A DNA stretch of 6,919 bases. It comes from Acidobacteriota bacterium. Its GTDB lineage: Bacteria; Acidobacteriota; Terriglobia; UBA7540. The notes under the pieces were generated by a model, which did not search any database, was not told the DNA's origin, and saw nothing but the letters and a program-made list of their open reading frames with translations. Of the stretch, positions 1-6,027 are shown one piece after another (position 1 is the first letter of the stretch; each line of letters opens with the position of its first letter). The stretch spans positions 1 to 6,919 of the forward strand of contig JAJYJL010000436.1 in the NCBI GenBank assembly GCA_021789565.1. The letters run 5' to 3'. Position numbers and translations under genes: made by a program.

Positions 1-819
1 CAGGAAACCGCCTCAAAGATTGACCAGAAAAAGATGCAACAGCAGATGGAAGAAGCCATGAAGCAGCTTCAAAAGATGAATACGCCTGAAATGCGCCAGC
101 GCATGAAGGAGCAGATGGAGCAACTCAAGAAGCTGAATTCCCCGGAGATGCGCCGCCGGATGCAAGCACAGATGGAGCAGCTCAGGAAAATGAACACACC
201 CGAGATGCGCCAGAAGATGCAAGAGGCCATGAAGCAATTAAAAATGGCGCAGATGGCTGCTCCAAAAATCGACGAAGCGCAAATCAGGCAGCAGGTTGAT
301 CAGGCTATGCAGGAGGCAAAGGCTGCGCAGGAGGCAGCGGAGAAAGTGAACAAAGGCGACCTCCAGCGGCAACTGGATGAAGCCAGGAAAGAAGTGGAGC
401 AGGCCAGGAAAGAAGTTCAGGCTGCCAGGCAAGAAGCCAAAAAGGCTCGGCAGGAAGCATTGAAGGCCCGCCGGAAAGCCGAAGAGCACCGCAAGGCAAC
501 CAAGCCCGCACCGGCTCTCGGACCGAAGCCGGCTCCGCTTGCACCCAGAGCGGTTGTGCCGCTGCCACCGCACCCAGTTCCCCCGTCGCCACCAGTGAAG
601 CCCCCTGAGCCGGTCGGAGTTGTCGGCGGAGTAATGGGCGGTGTAACAAAAGGCAAGATCGCTGGCGTTCAGGGAGGCCAAGTGATCGGCGTCCCGGGAG
701 GCATCGCGGGCGGCGTGATCACTGCCCCGCAGCCGCCTGAATCGCTTTCATCTTCGCCAAAAGTGGTGGCGCCACCTCCGCCACCCGCGTCACCTGCACC
801 GCCGCCTCAAAATCAATAA
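1..819 (+). CDS. C-terminal part of a repeat-rich coiled-coil protein with Gly/Pro-rich tail (possible M56/BlaR1-like or TonB-like protein)
   Basis: The frame is open from base 1, so the ATG at 34 is probably an internal Met and the gene starts before the window; it ends with TAA at 817-819. Numbering from base 1, residues 8-83 are four 19-residue units, the first degenerate, of the form N-S/T-P-E-M-R followed by a Met/Gln-rich helix. Residues about 89-167 are a charged, Ala-rich coiled coil that includes five exact heptads, each beginning Ala-Arg (residues 128-162). A Pro-rich linker follows, then a Gly/Val segment (GVVGGVMGGV and variants, about residues 205-243), then a Pro-rich end. No enzyme motif or membrane segment is visible. 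From memory of the families, acidobacterial M56 (BlaR1-like) peptidases can carry similar 'NSPEM' helical repeats, and TonB-like proteins similar Gly/Pro tails, so the missing N-terminus may be a membrane metallopeptidase or energy-transducer domain. That assignment is inference; the coding call is solid. Confidence 0.75.
   Translation, partial: QETASKIDQKKMQQQMEEAMKQLQKMNTPEMRQRMKEQMEQLKKLNSPEMRRRMQAQMEQLRKMNTPEMRQKMQEAMKQLKMAQMAAPKIDEAQIRQQVDQAMQEAKAAQEAAEKVNKGDLQRQLDEARKEVEQARKEVQAARQEAKKARQEALKARRKAEEHRKATKPAPALGPKPAPLAPRAVVPLPPHPVPPSPPVKPPEPVGVVGGVMGGVTKGKIAGVQGGQVIGVPGGIAGGVITAPQPPESLSSSPKVVAPPPPPASPAPPPQNQ
22..249 (+). repeat. Four tandem 57-bp units encoding 19-residue helical repeats
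   Basis: Units lie at 22-78 (degenerate), 79-135, 136-192 and 193-249. The last three each begin Asn-Thr/Ser-Pro-Glu-Met-Arg, and all four share Met at unit positions 5, 9 and 13, Gln at 15 and Leu at 16. The Asn-Thr/Ser-Pro-Glu step resembles a helix N-cap, so each unit probably starts a new helical turn or helix. Synonymous and conservative differences between units show that the duplication is not recent. The repeats are part of the coding sequence rather than a separate element. Confidence 0.8.
382..486 (+). repeat. Five tandem 21-bp units encoding coiled-coil heptads
   Basis: Five successive heptads read ARKEVEQ, ARKEVQA, ARQEAKK, ARQEALK and ARRKAEE. At DNA level the units are diverged 21-bp direct repeats (for example gccaggaaagaagt is shared by the first two). 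The strict seven-residue period with small residues and alternating charges is what a long coiled coil would show. This segment links the 19-residue repeats to the Pro-rich tail of the same protein. Confidence 0.75.
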
Positions 820-864
820 GAACAACCGGGTAAACCAAAAACCAGTTGATTGAGGGGCGCTTTG

Positions 865-952
865 TGTAGCGGCGGCCTGTGAGTGCCGGCCATTCCTCAA
901 ACAATTCCCGTGCGCCCCGGCCCCGCCGGGATAAGCTCCGGGCGTCGCTACA
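865..952. repeat. Composite palindromic repeat (REP/MITE-like) with TGTAGCG ends
   Basis: The outer arms are TGTAGCG (865-871) and its exact complement CGCTACA (946-952). The match extends to 10 bp with one mismatch. Inside are two more foldable arms: GGCGGC (871-876) pairing with GCC-G-GCC (885-891, one bulged G), and CGCCGGG (924-930) pairing with CCGGGCG (938-944, one mismatch, 7-nt loop). A nested hairpin CCCGGC-CCC-GCCGGG (916-930) competes with the second. It lies between two convergent genes and has no T-run on either strand, so it is not an ordinary intrinsic terminator. I recall similar TGTAGCG-plus-GC-hairpin units scattered in acidobacterial genomes, but cannot verify copy number here. 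Confidence 0.5.
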
Positions 953-971
953 GCCTGTTCCACAGCTACCC

Positions 972-2339
972 CTACCTTCGCCAATGCGGCGCAGCCGGCA
1001 CTGCAATCGACCGCGCGCCATTTCGTCCCACTGAGCGCACGGCAAAGAAATGATTATCGGTGGATACGTCCTTGAAGACGAACGTCTCCGGCGATTTTGA
1101 AAACCCGAACACTGACCACCGTGGATTGGTAGTTTCCCGCCACAGCAATTCGAAGCCCGCGCGTTTGGCGTCTTCGGGTGCGGTCCAACCTACTTTGGCG
1201 CTGGGTGTTACCGCTCCTGTCAGAGTAACGTCTTCGGGCGGCGCTGGGGCCATGGCGAGTTCCCGCAAGGCTTCGGCGTTGTCGCGTGCCACACGGGCCA
1301 TGAAATCGAAATTCAAGAATTTCATCAGATCGCCGTACTGGATTCCATTCTCGACGCGCGGTGTCTGGTGCTCGTGGTGGTAGTTTTCGAGCGGCTCGGT
1401 AAAGCGCACGGCCGGCAGTCCCGCCTCAACAAACGGCATGTGGTCGCCGCCGCGGCCCAGGCGGTCTTCACGAAAGATCAGGCGAATGTTGTGCCGCCCG
1501 TCAATTTCTTCAATGCGCCGCGCCAGTTCGCGCGAAGGAGAGTCGCCATCGTCTATTTTCCCAAGGGCTGAAAACAGGCGCACGCGATGCGGAGCGCCAG
1601 GAGCAAAGTCCGCTCCAACGATGTCATTATCAAGCATGCCGCCGATGCTATAGCCTTGCTGTTGAAGGTAGTGAAGCAACCGTGTTCCGCCCAGCAGTCC
1701 CTGCTCCTCGCCAGATACAGTAGCAAACACCAGCGTCGCGCGGTAATGCCCACGGGCCAGCAACCGCGCGCATTCAATGGACACTGCGGTGCCGGAGCCG
1801 TCGTCGTCGGCTCCGGGCGCGTCAGACACAGAGTCCATGATGGTTGACGGCATGGAATCGAAATGGCCCGAGACGACGAACACCGTCTTCGCGAGCATTG
1901 GATCGTCGCCGGGCAGAATGGCGTATAAGTTTTCCATCGGGACCAGCTTGTTGCCAGTGCGCGGCGCCTTCACTTCAAAATGATCCACCACCACGCGCAG
2001 CCGCCCTGCCGAGTCGGCGGCAATCTTCTGAAACTCAGCCGCGATATGATTGTGGCCGCAACCAATGCCGCGTTTTGGATCGGTCCACGAAGAAAGCGAA
2101 TGTCGAGTGCCGCAGGAGACCAGCCCCTTGATCGTCACGCGCAGATCGTTCCCGCTTACCTCAGCAAGCGTGATTGCGCCCGCAGTCGGGACCATCAGCT
2201 TCACTCCAGGCGGGCCGCCTGGCGGCTCGGCGGGGTCCTGCGCAGCAGCAACGCCAGCCCCAAACAAGAACACGAGCACCCCCGCCATAAAACGCAGTGA
2301 TTTTCGGGAGAAAGATTGCCTGGATAAATACAACACCAT
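972..2339 (-). CDS. Secreted M28-family zinc peptidase with C-terminal fibronectin III-like domain
   Basis: A 455-residue protein predicted to be exported: a basic N-terminus, a hydrophobic stretch at about 18-33 and an Ala-Ala-Ala/Gln site near residue 33 form a Sec signal peptide. The M28 co-catalytic di-zinc signature is complete: His159-Phe-Asp161 (GHFDS), the bridging Asp in GADDDGSG (176-183), Glu211-Glu212 (catalytic base and zinc ligand, SGEEQG), Asp239 in DNDIVG, and a His in YHHEH (321-324). A typical GGDHMPF segment lies at 297-303. Residues about 365-455 look like a fibronectin III domain, seen in several secreted peptidases of this kind. The family contains aminopeptidases and related exopeptidases; the substrate cannot be told. 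Cys76 and Cys94 in the TRHS...DPKRGIG region may form a disulphide. A strong Shine-Dalgarno precedes the ATG at 2339; GTG at 2336 or TTG at 2333 are possible alternatives. Confidence 0.92.
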   Translation of the reverse strand: MVLYLSRQSFSRKSLRFMAGVLVFLFGAGVAAAQDPAEPPGGPPGVKLMVPTAGAITLAEVSGNDLRVTIKGLVSCGTRHSLSSWTDPKRGIGCGHNHIAAEFQKIAADSAGRLRVVVDHFEVKAPRTGNKLVPMENLYAILPGDDPMLAKTVFVVSGHFDSMPSTIMDSVSDAPGADDDGSGTAVSIECARLLARGHYRATLVFATVSGEEQGLLGGTRLLHYLQQQGYSIGGMLDNDIVGADFAPGAPHRVRLFSALGKIDDGDSPSRELARRIEEIDGRHNIRLIFREDRLGRGGDHMPFVEAGLPAVRFTEPLENYHHEHQTPRVENGIQYGDLMKFLNFDFMARVARDNAEALRELAMAPAPPEDVTLTGAVTPSAKVGWTAPEDAKRAGFELLWRETTNPRWSVFGFSKSPETFVFKDVSTDNHFFAVRSVGRNGARSIAVPAAPHWRR

Positions 2340-2341
2340 CG

Positions 2342-2350
2342 CCCCTCCTC
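2342..2350 (-). promoter_or_regulatory. Ribosome binding site of the M28 peptidase
   Basis: On the minus strand the sequence GAGGAGGGG lies just before the start codon. The AGGAGG core is 4 nt from the ATG at 2339 and 7 nt from the adjoining in-frame GTG at 2336. It fixes the translation start ahead of the signal peptide and argues against the internal Met18 as start. The short spacing leaves open whether ATG or the next-codon GTG is used. Confidence 0.7.
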
Positions 2351-2462
2351 ATCGGTCATGAGACTGCAGAGTATATCGCTATTTCCTGAACGAATGGGAG
2401 TCAAAGACATGACGGCGGGACACCGTATGGCGGGCAAAACAAGCTCGCGGTTGGCAAGTTAA

Positions 2463-3326
2463 TTAATCGAAAACGGCGGTCTTATTGCTGTACACCAGTA
2501 CGCGATGCTCCAGATGGGCGCGTACGGCCTGAGCCAAAACCACTCTTTCGAGGTCGCGTCCTTTGCGGATAAGGTCTTGGACCGAGTCAGGGTGGCTGAT
2601 TCGGACTGCATCCTGGGAAATGATGGGGCCACCGTCGAGGTCGGCGGTGACGTAGTGGCTGGTGGCCCCAATGAGTTTAACGCCTCTCCTGTACGCCTGA
2701 TGGTAAGGACTTGGGCCGGCAAAGGCAGGGAGAAAGGAATGGTGAATGTTAATAATGAGATTTGGGTATTGCTGCACAAAATCTTCTGTAAGGATCTGCA
2801 TGTAGCGGGCCAGCACAACAAGGTTGATTTTTCGGCGTGCCAGTTCCGCCCGGACTGCTTCTTCCTGGGCACCCTTTGTCTCCGAAGTCACAGGGAAAAC
2901 AAGATATTCCATCCCGTAGCTCTCGACAAGGCTCCGCAGTTCAGGGTGATTACTGATCACCAGAGAGAAATCGGCCACCAGTTCGCCCGCCCGCCAACGA
3001 TAGAGCAGGTCTTGCAGACAGTGGTCGTACCTGGAAACAAAGATGGCTACCCGCGGTCGCTCGTCTGAGAAATGCAGTCGCCAGTCGAATGCGAGTTCAT
3101 GTGCCAGCGGATCGAGAGCGGTCCGGATGGCCTCACGCGCGACGTTGAAACCCGCCAGGTCCCACTCGATCCGCATCAGGAACAGGCCGACCTCGTCGTC
3201 AATATGCTCGTCGGCATGCAGAATGTTCCCGTTGTTCTTAAAGACGAAATCCGAAATGCGCGCCACCAGGCCTTTCCGGTCGGGGCAGGAGATCAGCAGA
3301 ATGGCATGTGGGCTCCCTGACGGCAT
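2463..3326 (-). CDS. purU: Formyltetrahydrofolate deformylase
   Basis: PurU hydrolyses 10-formyl-tetrahydrofolate to formate and tetrahydrofolate in the cytoplasm. This balances the one-carbon pool and supplies formate for the PurT step of purine synthesis. The 287-residue product has the expected two domains: an N-terminal ACT domain (about residues 7-85, SCPDRKGLVARI...NNGNILHADEH) and a formyltransferase-fold domain (about 91-287). The catalytic triad is visible: Asn193 and His195 in INIHHSFLPAF, and Asp231 in DLDGGPI. The conserved GATSHYV and GRDLERVVL segments are also present. I chose Met at 3326 because it puts the ACT domain at residue 7 and gives the family's usual length of about 280-290. 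The frame stays open to an ATG at 3437, but those 37 residues resemble nothing in PurU. The Shine-Dalgarno before 3326 is weak. It is divergent from the phosphatase gene and 123 bp upstream of the M28 gene on the same strand. Confidence 0.95.
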   Translation of the reverse strand: MPSGSPHAILLISCPDRKGLVARISDFVFKNNGNILHADEHIDDEVGLFLMRIEWDLAGFNVAREAIRTALDPLAHELAFDWRLHFSDERPRVAIFVSRYDHCLQDLLYRWRAGELVADFSLVISNHPELRSLVESYGMEYLVFPVTSETKGAQEEAVRAELARRKINLVVLARYMQILTEDFVQQYPNLIINIHHSFLPAFAGPSPYHQAYRRGVKLIGATSHYVTADLDGGPIISQDAVRISHPDSVQDLIRKGRDLERVVLAQAVRAHLEHRVLVYSNKTAVFD

Positions 3327-3443
3327 CGCATTGATCTTACCACGCGAGATCAAGACAGCACATTTCGCGCTGGCTCTTTCCTGCGCACAAAATCTGCGCG
3401 CTTCCCGTAGAAACAGCAGTAAACCATTATTCTTCAAGCGGCG

Positions 3444-3449
3444 TATAAT
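3444..3449 (+). promoter_or_regulatory. Candidate -10 box for the PP2C-type phosphatase
   Basis: An exact TATAAT lies in the 158-bp divergent region, about 36 bp before the proposed GTG start of the phosphatase. That would give a short leader of about 30 nt. No convincing TTGACA-like hexamer sits 16-18 bp upstream, so the match could be chance or depend on an activator. Confidence 0.35.
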
Positions 3450-3479
3450 CGAACCAACAGGAAGTCACATTAAGTGAAC

Positions 3480-3485
3480 AGGAGG
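3480..3485 (+). promoter_or_regulatory. AGGAGG Shine-Dalgarno overlapping a GTG start
   Basis: A perfect AGGAGG ends on the first base of the GTG codon at 3485, too close for normal initiation at that codon. The next in-frame start, ATG at 3524, is 38 nt downstream and has no Shine-Dalgarno of its own. No other in-frame ATG, GTG or TTG exists between the stop codon at 3446-3448 and 3524. The motif is clear; which start it serves is not. Confidence 0.45.
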
Positions 3486-4651
3486 TGCCGGGCGGGGGAC
3501 CGTTCCGGCATGATTTCACGCGCATGCAGCATCGCCTGAAGGACTTCTGGCAGAGGGTGACCGAAGGCCTGGAGATCCGCGTCCTGTGGACGCAGTTTTT
3601 CTCTGAAGCCAAAGACAGCTACAGCCTTTATGGCCACGAAGTTGACTGGGACGCGCTAAAAGGCGAGTCGCGTTTCCGACGCTTCGGCAAGACCTGTAAT
3701 GCGCTTTTCTGGGCGATGCTGTTAAAGCTTTCTCCGGCAAGGCGGGTCTTTCTGCTGCTCGCGCTGGTGCTTGGCATCTTGTCGATCAGCAGCACTACAA
3801 AGACCGTGGATGGTACAGCGATGCAGGTCTCTCCAATTTCTCCGCTGATCCCGATGGCCATGCTGATTTTTCTGCTGGCTCTGGAACTGGCCGACCGAGT
3901 GATCATGAAGCGCGACCTGGAGATTGCGCGCGAAATCCAGCGTTGGCTGGTCCCTGACAAACCACCGAGCGTGCCGGGGCTTGACATTGCCTTCAGTTCG
4001 AAGCCCGCCAACACGGTAGGGGGAGACTACTATGACGCCTTTCCGCTGGGCCCGGAGCGGCCGCCCGGCAAAGACAATCCGGTAATGCTGGTGGTTGCGG
4101 ACGTAGCGGGCAAGAGCGTTCCAGCGGCGCTGCTAATGGCAACTTTTCACGCCAGCCTGCGGTCTGTAACACCAGCGGCAACTTCGCTGACCGATATTGT
4201 CACCCGCATGAACCGCTACTGCTGCGCCCATAGCCTGGAAGGCCGCCGCTTTACGACGGCGTTCTTTGCGGAGTACGATCACACGTCTCGCGTTCTGGCC
4301 TACGTGCGCGCAGGACACAATGAGCCTTTCCTTCTGCGAGCGACCGGGCAATTCGAGCGCCTCGACGCAGGGGACCTTCCCCTGGGCATTGACCAGAATG
4401 CACCCTATCGCTCCACGGAGATTACCCTGGCAACCGGCGATCTGCTGCTGATCTACTCCGACGGGCTGATCGAGGCCGTGAACGAACGCGAACAAGAATT
4501 CGGCGAGCAGCGGGTGATTGATCTTCTGCAAACCGCACCACGGGAGTCAGCCGAAAAGACTTTGGAGCGCATGCTCGCGAACGTCCGCGCCTTTACCGGA
4601 CAACAGCGCCAGTACGACGACCTGACGGCCTTCGTCGTGCGTGCGACGTAG
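3485..4651 (+). CDS. Membrane-anchored PP2C/SpoIIE-type serine/threonine phosphatase (RsbU-like)
   Basis: Numbering from the GTG at 3485 (388 residues). Residues 14-82 are a soluble N-terminal region I do not recognise. Two hydrophobic segments follow, about 88-103 and 117-136, separated by a short polar loop. Then comes a helical linker ELADRV...LEIAREIQRWLVP (134-157), the signature helix that precedes RsbU/SpoIIE phosphatase domains. The catalytic PPM domain spans about 158-386. Metal-binding acidic residues are Asp181 (GGDYYD), Asp206 (VADVAGKS), Asp326 (YSDGL) and Asp378/Asp379 (YDDLT); AGHNEPFLL is at 276-284. Such enzymes usually dephosphorylate anti-sigma-factor antagonists or similar regulators. 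No sensor domain such as GAF, PAS or HAMP is visible, so the input may come through the membrane segments or the N-terminus. No partner anti-sigma or STAS gene is nearby. The start is uncertain: GTG 3485 or ATG 3524. Confidence 0.9.
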   Translation: MPGGGPFRHDFTRMQHRLKDFWQRVTEGLEIRVLWTQFFSEAKDSYSLYGHEVDWDALKGESRFRRFGKTCNALFWAMLLKLSPARRVFLLLALVLGILSISSTTKTVDGTAMQVSPISPLIPMAMLIFLLALELADRVIMKRDLEIAREIQRWLVPDKPPSVPGLDIAFSSKPANTVGGDYYDAFPLGPERPPGKDNPVMLVVADVAGKSVPAALLMATFHASLRSVTPAATSLTDIVTRMNRYCCAHSLEGRRFTTAFFAEYDHTSRVLAYVRAGHNEPFLLRATGQFERLDAGDLPLGIDQNAPYRSTEITLATGDLLLIYSDGLIEAVNEREQEFGEQRVIDLLQTAPRESAEKTLERMLANVRAFTGQQRQYDDLTAFVVRAT

Positions 4652-4710
4652 CGCACACTGTCCGCCGGAGGCTCCTGAGGCAGGCGCGAAACAGCTTCGC
4701 CCGCCACATG

Positions 4711-4739
4711 TTGTTGGAGTTCCCGTCCTAAGGTAGATT
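4711..4739 (+). promoter_or_regulatory. Weak candidate promoter for the Tat-exported isomerase-like gene
   Basis: TTGTTG (4711-4716) and TAGATT (4734-4739) are separated by 17 bp within the 176-bp gap after the phosphatase gene. The matches to the sigma-70 hexamers are only 3/6 and 4/6. The spacing and position fit a separate promoter, but chance is a real alternative and transcription could read through from the phosphatase. Confidence 0.22.
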
Positions 4740-4827
4740 TTAGAGGTCCTGCACTACCCGCAATTGAAGCATTCCGTAGGAGCCCGGCAAATTCGGTTGC
4801 CCGCCACACCCTGAGAAGGAGAAGACC

Positions 4828-5919
4828 ATGGCTGAGAAACCCCAAATAAGCACGAATCGACGCAGTTTTTTGAAGACCGCCGGAGCCGGTTTCGGTGCTG
4901 CAGGCGTGCTGCTGGCTTCTGAAGGTGGCGCGGTTGCTCACTCGATGACGGAGAAGGAAAAGCTGGGCCGCATTGCCTCAAACACCTGGCCCATTCGGTA
5001 CATCTTCAAGTCACGCCACGACGAGCGGATAAATCCCAAGTCCGAAGAGATGAAAAAGAAGTACGGCGAGATCACCATGCTCGATTTCCCGGACTTCACG
5101 AAAAAGACGTTCCCCGGCGTGACTAAAATGGACCTTTTCTCCGGGCTGTTCGGTGACGTCACCGACATCAGCATGTACGTACCCGTCACGGTGGAATACA
5201 ACGGCAGAACTTTCCAGACGGAAGAGTTCGATCCCTCCAGCGCCTCCGGGAAAAAGTGGCTGGAAAAGATGGCCAACAAGATGGCGGCCACCGGCACTTA
5301 TTGCCATCACATCTCAAACAACGCACCGCGCGACATCTGCGATTTGGATGCCGCCAAGCGCCGCCAGGGCATCCAGGTGGCCAAGAACTGGCTGGACGGT
5401 GCTGCTATGCTGGGAGCCAAATCCATGCGCGTGAACAGCGGAGGGCCGCGAATCGCCCCCGAAGTTATCATGGAGCCGCATAGCTACCCGAAAAATGATA
5501 AGCTCGCGCAGTATCTTACCAATTGCATTGAATCCTTCAAAGAGATGGCCGACTACGGCGGCAAGCGCGGCGTGAAGGTAACGCTGGAGAACCACTGGGG
5601 GCTGACCGCCAATCCCATCAACATTCGCATCATCGTCGAAGAGCTGAACAACTCCTACTGCGAAGCCTCGCCGGACTTTTGCAACTGGGAACACGAGTAC
5701 CTGCTGTTCCACGGCCTGAGGGCTCTGGCGCCTTATGCCCACACAAACGTGCATGCCAAATACTGGAACCGATGGAAGAATCCCGACGTCCAGCGGAACG
5801 TCCGCATCATGAAGGAAGCAAACTACCAGGGCGTCTATGCATTGGAGTACGAGGACGGTCCTTGGGACGGCGTGGAAGGCGCCAAGTACCTTTACCGTGA
5901 GGTTTTGGCCGCTCTTTAA
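4828..5919 (+). CDS. Tat-exported sugar phosphate isomerase/epimerase-like TIM-barrel protein
   Basis: A 363-residue protein with a twin-arginine signal: Asn-Arg11-Arg12-Ser-Phe-Leu-Lys, a weakly hydrophobic Ala/Gly-rich segment (17-31) and an Ala-Val-Ala site near 37. It should be exported folded, possibly with its metal bound. There is no lipobox Cys. The rest fits the xylose-isomerase-like/AP endonuclease 2 TIM-barrel family. The four expected metal-site residues appear in order on the later strands: Glu254 (TLENHWG), Asp283 (SPDFCNW), His309 (NVHAKY) and Glu340 (ALEYED). This is the pattern of ketose 3-epimerases and related isomerases. The N-terminal barrel strands are less typical, with an inserted charged region at about 45-110. 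The substrate cannot be predicted. AAGGAG (4816-4821) lies 6 nt before the ATG, a clear start. No sugar transporter or hydrolase lies nearby to suggest a pathway. Confidence 0.88.
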   Translation: MAEKPQISTNRRSFLKTAGAGFGAAGVLLASEGGAVAHSMTEKEKLGRIASNTWPIRYIFKSRHDERINPKSEEMKKKYGEITMLDFPDFTKKTFPGVTKMDLFSGLFGDVTDISMYVPVTVEYNGRTFQTEEFDPSSASGKKWLEKMANKMAATGTYCHHISNNAPRDICDLDAAKRRQGIQVAKNWLDGAAMLGAKSMRVNSGGPRIAPEVIMEPHSYPKNDKLAQYLTNCIESFKEMADYGGKRGVKVTLENHWGLTANPINIRIIVEELNNSYCEASPDFCNWEHEYLLFHGLRALAPYAHTNVHAKYWNRWKNPDVQRNVRIMKEANYQGVYALEYEDGPWDGVEGAKYLYREVLAAL

Positions 5920-6027
5920 TCCGGCTAACCTAAGGCGGCGTTTGCAATAACTTCGCAGGGCGGGGGTCTGTCCGATGAGGCTTCCGTTCCCTGCCCGGTC
6001 AGCGTCAAACAAGTAGAGAGAGGATTA

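Noticed and set aside
238..681. Minus-strand frames opposite the repeat-rich coiled-coil gene, some Leu/His-rich
   Set aside because: Their regularity is the mirror of the plus-strand repeats. No start signal or domain supports them.
916..930. Hairpin CCCGGC-CCC-GCCGGG as an intrinsic terminator for the flanking convergent genes
   Set aside because: No T-run follows on either strand. It is better explained as part of the larger palindrome at 865-952.
2370..2404. Minus-strand TTGACT and TATACT upstream of the M28 gene as a promoter
   Set aside because: The spacing is 23 bp, too long for sigma-70. Neither hexamer has a good partner at 16-18 bp.
2505..3068. A 187-codon open frame on the plus strand opposite purU
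   Set aside because: It lies antisense to the clearly conserved purU, and its translation shows no family-like pattern.
3327..3437. A longer purU beginning at ATG 3437
   Set aside because: The extra 37 residues are not PurU-like, would exceed the usual family length and would nearly reach the divergent promoter region. Met at 3326 fits the ACT domain start.
4786..4801. Small hairpin GGCAA-ATTCGG-TTGCC in the isomerase leader as a regulatory element
   Set aside because: A 5-bp stem is expected by chance in this amount of sequence, and it does not cover the ribosome site.
5955..5994. GCAGGG ... CCCTGC inverted repeat after the isomerase gene as a terminator
   Set aside because: The stem is 6 bp around a loop of nearly 30 nt, with no T-run. 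It is too weak to call.
5314..6012. A 232-codon open frame on the minus strand opposite the isomerase gene
   Set aside because: It has no recognisable domain, and it lies antisense to a gene with a complete Tat signal, metal site and good ribosome site. It is a high-GC shadow frame.
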